A DNA stretch of 64,000 nt from CAHJXG01 sp965277495. GTDB lineage: Bacteria; Pseudomonadota; Alphaproteobacteria; Acetobacterales; Acetobacteraceae. A program made the translations under genes and the position numbers. The notes under the pieces were generated by a model. The model saw only the letters and a list, made by a program, of their open reading frames with translations. It made no database searches and was not told the origin of the DNA. Location: the NCBI GenBank assembly GCA_965277495.1, contig OZ255824.1:1984001-2048000 (forward strand), in the 5' to 3' direction. Positions 59,363 through 64,000 of this stretch are shown piece after piece. Position 1 is the first letter of the stretch, and every line of letters begins with the position of its first letter.

Positions 59363-61687
59363 TTATAGAATGTTTTCCTCCGCCGCCCGATAGGTCGGAT
59401 CGCGAAGGTCGACCCCCGTTCTCGACCGGTAGTGCGCCAGGTCCTCGAACCGCAACAGCACGTGCCCATACGCTGGATGCACCGGGCGCAGCACGCCCGC
59501 CGCCAGCCAGGCATCACGCGCACGGGGTGGCAGGCCGACGACATACGACTGCAGGCGGCGCAGGTCCTCGGACCGCGGCCGGTCCAGCGCCGCGACCCGA
59601 TCCAGAACCTTCACGGCCTCCGCATCCCAGGGCACGATCACCGGCAGCGTCGCATCGTCGATCAGGCGATAGGCCGCCGCGATGGAGGCGAACGGGAACG
59701 TCGCCTCGGGACTGCGTTCCGCAATATGCCGCAGGATCGGCCACGGCTCCCTGTCCAGCCGTGCCGCATCGAGCCCCTTGGCGCCCCGGATAAAGTACAG
59801 CTCGTGGAAGTAGCGGTGGACCGCGGCAAGCGACAGCGGGTCGGCGTGGGCGCGCAACGCGGGCTGCGCCGCCTGCCAGAACGCCGCCAGGCCGCGCGGC
59901 GGCTTGGCCTCCGCCGGTTCGAACACCACCATGCGCCCCCGCTCCGCCCGGCCCTCCCGGTTGCAGCGGCCTGCTGCCTGGTTGATGGCATCCAGCCCGG
60001 CCGCCGCGCGCCAAACCTCGGGGAAGTCGATGTCGACCCCTGCCTCGATCAACGAGGTCGCCACCAGCCGCACCGGGACGCCGGCGGCCAGGTCCGCCCG
60101 GGCCTGCGCCAGCACCGCCTGCCGGTGGCGCGGGCACATCAGCGTCGTCAGGTGGACCGCGCCGGGAAGCTGGGCGATCAACTCGTAGAGGTCGCGGGCA
60201 TGGGCGCGGCTGTTGACGATGCACAGCATCTGCGGCTGCATGGCGAAGCGGGCCGCGATGGCAGCGTCCTCGACCGGACCCAGCAGGCGCTCGGCCGATA
60301 CCCGTTTCAGGCGGCCGTACAGGCGGACCGGATCAGGCGCCAGTTCCCGTTCGGGGCCGATGTCGAGGCCCATGGACTGCTTGCGCTCGTCCACCAGCGC
60401 GCCGTCCGCCTTGCGCCAGGCCGGCTGCGTCGCAGTGCAGACGACGATGCTGGCGCCGTAGTTGGCGGCCAGCTCCTGCAACGCCGCCAGGCTCGGGCGC
60501 AGCAGGTGCACGGGCAGCGTCTGCGCCTCGTCCAGCACGATCACCGCGCCGGCCAGGTTGTGCAGCTTGCGGCAGCGGCTGCGGCGGTTGGAGAACAGGC
60601 TCTCGAAGAACTGCACCGCCGTGGTCACCACCACCGGCGCGTCCCAGTTCTCCGCCGCCCGGCGCAGCTTGCGGACGCCGTCCGGTCCCTCGCTGTCGGC
60701 AACATCTTCGGACTTGGCCCGGTCCCAATCGAAGCTCGCATGGTGCTCCAGCACGTCGGCCTCGGTGCCCAGCGCCTCTCGGAACACGCGGGCTGTCTGC
60801 TCGATGATGGAGGTAAACGGGATGACGTAGATCACCCGCCGCATGCCGTGCCGTGCCGCATGCTCCAGCGCGAAGGACAGCGATGCCAAAGTCTTGCCGC
60901 CGCCGGTCGGCACCGTGAGGGTGAACAGCCCCCGGGACGATCCGGCACGGCCCACGGCATGGTCGAGCACTTCCGCCCGCAGCAGGTTGACCGGCGTTGA
61001 CGCCGCCCCGGCGCGGAGCCGCGCCATGTGGTCCCGCAACCGGCCGCGCAACGTCGGCAGATCCAGGAACCCGCCGCGCTCCACGGGCTCACCCGTGCCT
61101 ACGCTGACGAACCGCTCGGTGGCGAGCCAGTCCGCGTCGACCAGGCAGGAGAACAGCATCCGCGTCAGGAAAGCGGCGCTGAACCCCGGCGCCGGGCTTT
61201 GCATGAACTGCCGTGCCGGCGCCAGGCGGCCCATTTCTGGCAAGGCGCCGACGTGCCCCTGCCAGCCGGGATAGGGTTCGATCTCCTTCCGCTCCACCCG
61301 GCGCTGCAGGCCGTCGAAGTCGGACAGGCCGGCATGGTGCCCGGCGATCACGAAGGCCAGCATACGGCCCAGCGGACCCGCATAGGCGCCGCCCGCCTCA
61401 CGCGCACCGGCCGTCGAGTGGTCCGGCCCCTTGGCGGCGTTGTCGTGCCCGCCTTCGATGTATGCCTGGAACGCCGCGGAACACTTGCCGATGTCGTGCA
61501 GCAGCCCGGCGCACCGTGCCGCCTCGGCCCAGCCAAATGGCGTGGCGAACTCGGCCGCCTGCGCAGCCACTGCCAGCAGGTGGTCACGCAGCGTCTCCCA
61601 CGTCGCGGGCGGGCGGCCCGGCAGGGAGTGCGCATAGGCCGCTATCGCCGCCTTGTCTGTTAGACCAGTCGCCGGCTCTGCTTCCAA
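59363..61687 (-). CDS. cas3: CRISPR-associated helicase-nuclease Cas3, type I-C
   Basis: A 774-aa Cas3. The N-terminal HD nuclease has RCAGLLHDIGKCSAAFQAYI and FVIAGHHAGLSDF. The helicase has Walker A TVPTGGGKTLASLSF near residue 260, motif II VIVLDEAQTLP near 384, and motif VI NQAAGRCNREGR near 572. It degrades DNA bound by Cascade. The start is TTG at 61687, supported by AAGGAAGGG seven bases upstream; no ATG is near. It is first in the cas operon, and an AraC gene lies divergently 185 bp away. Confidence 0.96.
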   Translation of the reverse strand: MEAEPATGLTDKAAIAAYAHSLPGRPPATWETLRDHLLAVAAQAAEFATPFGWAEAARCAGLLHDIGKCSAAFQAYIEGGHDNAAKGPDHSTAGAREAGGAYAGPLGRMLAFVIAGHHAGLSDFDGLQRRVERKEIEPYPGWQGHVGALPEMGRLAPARQFMQSPAPGFSAAFLTRMLFSCLVDADWLATERFVSVGTGEPVERGGFLDLPTLRGRLRDHMARLRAGAASTPVNLLRAEVLDHAVGRAGSSRGLFTLTVPTGGGKTLASLSFALEHAARHGMRRVIYVIPFTSIIEQTARVFREALGTEADVLEHHASFDWDRAKSEDVADSEGPDGVRKLRRAAENWDAPVVVTTAVQFFESLFSNRRSRCRKLHNLAGAVIVLDEAQTLPVHLLRPSLAALQELAANYGASIVVCTATQPAWRKADGALVDERKQSMGLDIGPERELAPDPVRLYGRLKRVSAERLLGPVEDAAIAARFAMQPQMLCIVNSRAHARDLYELIAQLPGAVHLTTLMCPRHRQAVLAQARADLAAGVPVRLVATSLIEAGVDIDFPEVWRAAAGLDAINQAAGRCNREGRAERGRMVVFEPAEAKPPRGLAAFWQAAQPALRAHADPLSLAAVHRYFHELYFIRGAKGLDAARLDREPWPILRHIAERSPEATFPFASIAAAYRLIDDATLPVIVPWDAEAVKVLDRVAALDRPRSEDLRRLQSYVVGLPPRARDAWLAAGVLRPVHPAYGHVLLRFEDLAHYRSRTGVDLRDPTYRAAEENIL

Positions 61688-61872
61688 GTTCGAACCCTTC
61701 CTTAATCGGGTAAAACGATGCGCGCGCGTATGAACTTAACGCCGGCTGGGCACGCGGCAACGGCACCTCTACATTTGGCGGCGAAACAGCCTTCTGCAGC
61801 CTGCGACGACAGCGCAGCGCGCCCCGGTTTTGACGCCTCCTCGAGATAGCTCTACTCAACCCTGACCTAATC

Positions 61873-62772
61873 ATGGGGACAGCTCGGATGGACAGGCATT
61901 CGCCACTCGCTGTCGGTGGTGCGCCGCTCGGCCCAACCCGCAGGCTGCCGCGTATGCGGTCCGTCGTCGAGAAAGGGCGTCCGATCCTCACGGTCGTGCG
62001 CGGACGCCATGGCCCCGGGCGGCGCGAGGTCGGCGGCGGGCGCGACGTGCCGATCATCGTGGCCTTGTCGGCGGTCTACCAAGTCGAACGGCGGACCCAG
62101 GCCGGCGTGCTCCGCAAATCACCGACGGTTGGCGCAGTCACGATCGCCAACCCGGCAGAACGGACGGTTTTCACCGTCGACGGCGAGGCGGACGTGCTGC
62201 AGATGTTCGTCTCCATGCGCCTGATCGACGAGGCGGCCGACGCGCAGGTCCGCTCCGTGCGCCCGCTGTTCAACGAGCATGATCCTGCCATCGAGCGGAG
62301 CGCCATGGGCGCGCTGGCCGCGTTGATGCATAATGACAGCCATTCCGACTTGCTGCTCCAGTCCATCGGCTACCGGCTCGCGGCCATCCTTGGGCAATCC
62401 GGCGCGCCAAGCGGCATATCCCGGCGTGGCGGCATCACCCGCCCGGCGCTGCAACGCATCTACGGCCTCGTCCAGGCCCGGCTCGACGAACCGCTGCCGG
62501 CATCGCCGACGCTGGACGAGTTGGCGCAGGCAGCGGGCGTCAGCAAGCACCACTTCATCAAGGCGTTCCGCGCGACGGTCGGGGAGACGCCGTATGCCTG
62601 GGTGATGCGGCAACGGATCGAGCGGGCACGCGCCCTGCTGACGCAGCCGAGCGAGACGGTGAGCGACGTTGCGTTCCAAACTGGCTTCAGCTCGGCCGCC
62701 CACTTCGTCGCGGCATTCCGGCAACGGCTGGGGGTGACGCCGGGCGTCTTCAAGGATGCCGTCCTGGGTTAG
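61873..62772 (+). CDS. AraC-family transcriptional regulator
   Basis: A 299-aa protein. The C-terminal 100 residues carry two helix-turn-helix units: LDELAQAAGVSKHHFIKAFR, then TPYAWVMRQRIERARALLT and VSDVAFQTGFSSAAHFVAAF. Residues 30-180 are an N-terminal sensing domain without clear cupin motifs (PIIVALSAVYQVERRTQAGV). ATG 61873 or 61888. It is divergent from cas3 and upstream of the convergent aldo/keto reductase, so it may regulate either. Regulation of the cas operon by this protein would be unusual and is untested. Confidence 0.9.
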   Translation: MGTARMDRHSPLAVGGAPLGPTRRLPRMRSVVEKGRPILTVVRGRHGPGRREVGGGRDVPIIVALSAVYQVERRTQAGVLRKSPTVGAVTIANPAERTVFTVDGEADVLQMFVSMRLIDEAADAQVRSVRPLFNEHDPAIERSAMGALAALMHNDSHSDLLLQSIGYRLAAILGQSGAPSGISRRGGITRPALQRIYGLVQARLDEPLPASPTLDELAQAAGVSKHHFIKAFRATVGETPYAWVMRQRIERARALLTQPSETVSDVAFQTGFSSAAHFVAAFRQRLGVTPGVFKDAVLG

Positions 62773-62826
62773 GCCGCACGCCGGCGCAGTTCGAAGCCGC
62801 CGCTCCCAGCACGCCTGCCGGACAGT

Positions 62827-62882
62827 GCTATCCAGACAGGGCTATCCAGACAGGGCGATCCAGACAGGGCGATCCAGACGGG
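62827..62882. repeat. 14-bp tandem repeat, four copies
   Basis: Four head-to-tail copies of GCTATCCAGACAGG or its variants GCGATCCAGACAGG and GCGATCCAGACGGG (62827-62882). They lie between the AraC and aldo/keto reductase 3' ends. Copies 1 and 2 are identical, and copies 3 and 4 differ by one or two bases, so the repeat is recent. Confidence 0.85.
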
Positions 62883-62884
62883 GC

Positions 62885-63991
62885 CTACCAGGGCCGCACA
62901 GCGCTGCCGCCGAACACCGCATGCTGGCGCAGCGCTGGCGTGAACAGGCTATACAGCATCCTGGGATCGGGCGCGCTTACTGCATCGAGCATCGCGCGGT
63001 GCCCTGCCGACAACGCGACATCAAGCGCACCGGCGTTATCGGGCACTTGTCCGGCCCGGCTTACCCCCATCAACACCGAGGCGATCCCTGGCCGTCCGGC
63101 CACCCACGACAACGCAACGCGGGCCGGACTCTGGCCCGCCTCATTGGCAACACGGCGCAGCACGTCCACAATCTTCCAGTTGCGCTCGGTGAACAACGTG
63201 TCGCCAAACGGGTTGGCCCCGTCCAGCCGCTTGTCGTCCTCAGGGCGTTCCTCGCCGTCCGCAGCCGCATCGCGGGGCAGTCCGCCCGCCCTTGGGCCAG
63301 CCGCTTCGACCGACGCGCGGTCGTATTTGCCTGTCAGCAACCCATAGGCCAGCGGGCTCCACGGCAGGATGCCCATGCCGAATTCCCCCGCCAACGGCAC
63401 ATGCTCGTCCTCGATGTCGCGGTTGACCAGCGAGTAGAAATACTGGAGCGCGATCGGCCCCGGCAGCCCGCGGACAGCGGCGAGCGTCGCCACCTTGCTG
63501 ACATACCAAGCCGGCGCGTTCGACAGGCCCCAGTAGCGCACCTTGCCCGAGCGGACGAGCGCAGCCATCGTTTCCAGCAGCTCCTCGGCAGGAGTCACCG
63601 AGTCCCACACATGCAGCCAGAACAGGTCCACGTAATCAGTCCGCAGCCGGCGGAGCGAGCCGTCGAGCGCGGCATGGAGATGCTTCGCGCCACTGCCGCC
63701 GGTTTGGGGTCCCTGGCCCGCCGCGAACCCGGCCTTGGTCGCAACGACGATCCGCTCGCGCAGGCCCCGCTCGGCGATGAAGCCGCCCAGCATCTCCTCG
63801 CTGCGCCCGCTCGAATACACATCCGCCGTGTCGACGAAGTTGCCGCCCGCCTCCACATAGGCGTTGAACACGGCGCGCGAGCCATCCTCGCCGGACCCCC
63901 AACGCGCCGTGCCGAACGTCATCGTGCCGAGGGCAAGGGGGCTGACGACCAAGCCGGATCGACCGAGCGTGCGGTAATCGGTGAGCGGCAT
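62885..63991 (-). CDS. Aldo/keto reductase
   Basis: A 368-aa NADPH-dependent reductase: LGRSGLVVSPLALGTMTFG, AGGNFVDTADVYSSGRSEEM (catalytic Asp and Tyr), VVATKAGF (Lys) and DLFWLHVWD (His) form the complete tetrad. GILPWSPLAYGLLTGKY and late VLMGVSRAGQVPDNAGALDV fit the AKR family. It is close to the right edge and complete (ATG at 63991). The substrate is unknown. Confidence 0.93.
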   Translation of the reverse strand: MPLTDYRTLGRSGLVVSPLALGTMTFGTARWGSGEDGSRAVFNAYVEAGGNFVDTADVYSSGRSEEMLGGFIAERGLRERIVVATKAGFAAGQGPQTGGSGAKHLHAALDGSLRRLRTDYVDLFWLHVWDSVTPAEELLETMAALVRSGKVRYWGLSNAPAWYVSKVATLAAVRGLPGPIALQYFYSLVNRDIEDEHVPLAGEFGMGILPWSPLAYGLLTGKYDRASVEAAGPRAGGLPRDAAADGEERPEDDKRLDGANPFGDTLFTERNWKIVDVLRRVANEAGQSPARVALSWVAGRPGIASVLMGVSRAGQVPDNAGALDVALSAGHRAMLDAVSAPDPRMLYSLFTPALRQHAVFGGSAVRPW

Positions 63992-64000
63992 GGCGCATAT

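Overview
The window is GC-rich alphaproteobacterial-type DNA. A phytoene synthase/desaturase pair has a TGT-N12-ACA (PpsR/CrtJ-type) motif upstream, there are acyl-CoA operons with a LiuR-like ACGT palindrome, and a type I-C CRISPR-Cas locus is present. Together these fit a purple or aerobic anoxygenic phototroph, perhaps in the Acetobacteraceae (Rhodopila/Acidiphilium-like). This is inferred from gene content; no database search was possible. I see no rRNA, tRNA or replication origin.

Layout. 1-2.2 kb: accessory genes, namely a SIR2-like NAD-binding protein cut by the left edge (probable phage defence), a DUF433/DUF5615 toxin-antitoxin pair and a decayed AbrB-type antitoxin. 2.2-6.5 kb: carotenoid genes (42-aa membrane protein, crtB, crtI) with a divergent membrane alpha/beta hydrolase. 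6.8-9.7 kb: a tight operon of a FeeM-like N-acyltransferase, an ICMT/PEMT-like membrane methyltransferase and a membrane PAS-GGDEF diguanylate cyclase. 9.9-22.8 kb: a polysaccharide region, with a 1985-aa multidomain glycosyltransferase, a 1022-aa tandem GT2 protein that overlaps it tail to tail, and a GGDEF-EAL sensor in an operon with a 27-codon basic peptide and a GT92-like enzyme. 23.3-26.8 kb: lipoprotein, FAH-superfamily desaturase/hydroxylase, GT2 and a flavin disulfide reductase. 26.8-32.3 kb: an aromatic-type catabolic cluster (class II aldolase, VanB-type reductase, Rieske oxygenase, divergent SDR and MDR). 32.5-35.3 kb: GT61 and two exported proteins of unknown function. 35.3-36.7 kb: a gene graveyard with hairpin repeats and transposase remnants. 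36.8-39.5 kb: D-aminopeptidase-like serine hydrolase and SGNH esterase. 39.5-49.6 kb: fatty-acid or branched-chain acyl-CoA degradation (acyl-CoA dehydrogenase, FadB-like, thiolase, MerR regulator, acyl-CoA ligase, enoyl-CoA hydratase), ending in a MaoC gene split by an ISAs1-family element with a 10-bp target duplication. 49.6-50.9 kb: M20-family amidohydrolase. 50.9-61.7 kb: a complete type I-C CRISPR-Cas system on the minus strand (cas3-cas5-cas8c-cas7-cas4-cas1-cas2-leader-array, about 40 repeats). 61.9-64 kb: AraC regulator and aldo/keto reductase.

How the parts connect. Two c-di-GMP enzymes flank the large glycosyltransferases, which suggests second-messenger control of a surface polysaccharide. 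The FeeM/methyltransferase/GGDEF operon next to them could make a lipid-like signal and link it to c-di-GMP; it is the best candidate here for an undescribed system. Mobile DNA has marked the window repeatedly: a dispersed 55-bp palindrome supplies the stop codon of cas1 and recurs 18 kb away, an ISAs1 copy interrupts maoC, and that IS is itself broken by a 49-bp palindromic insertion.
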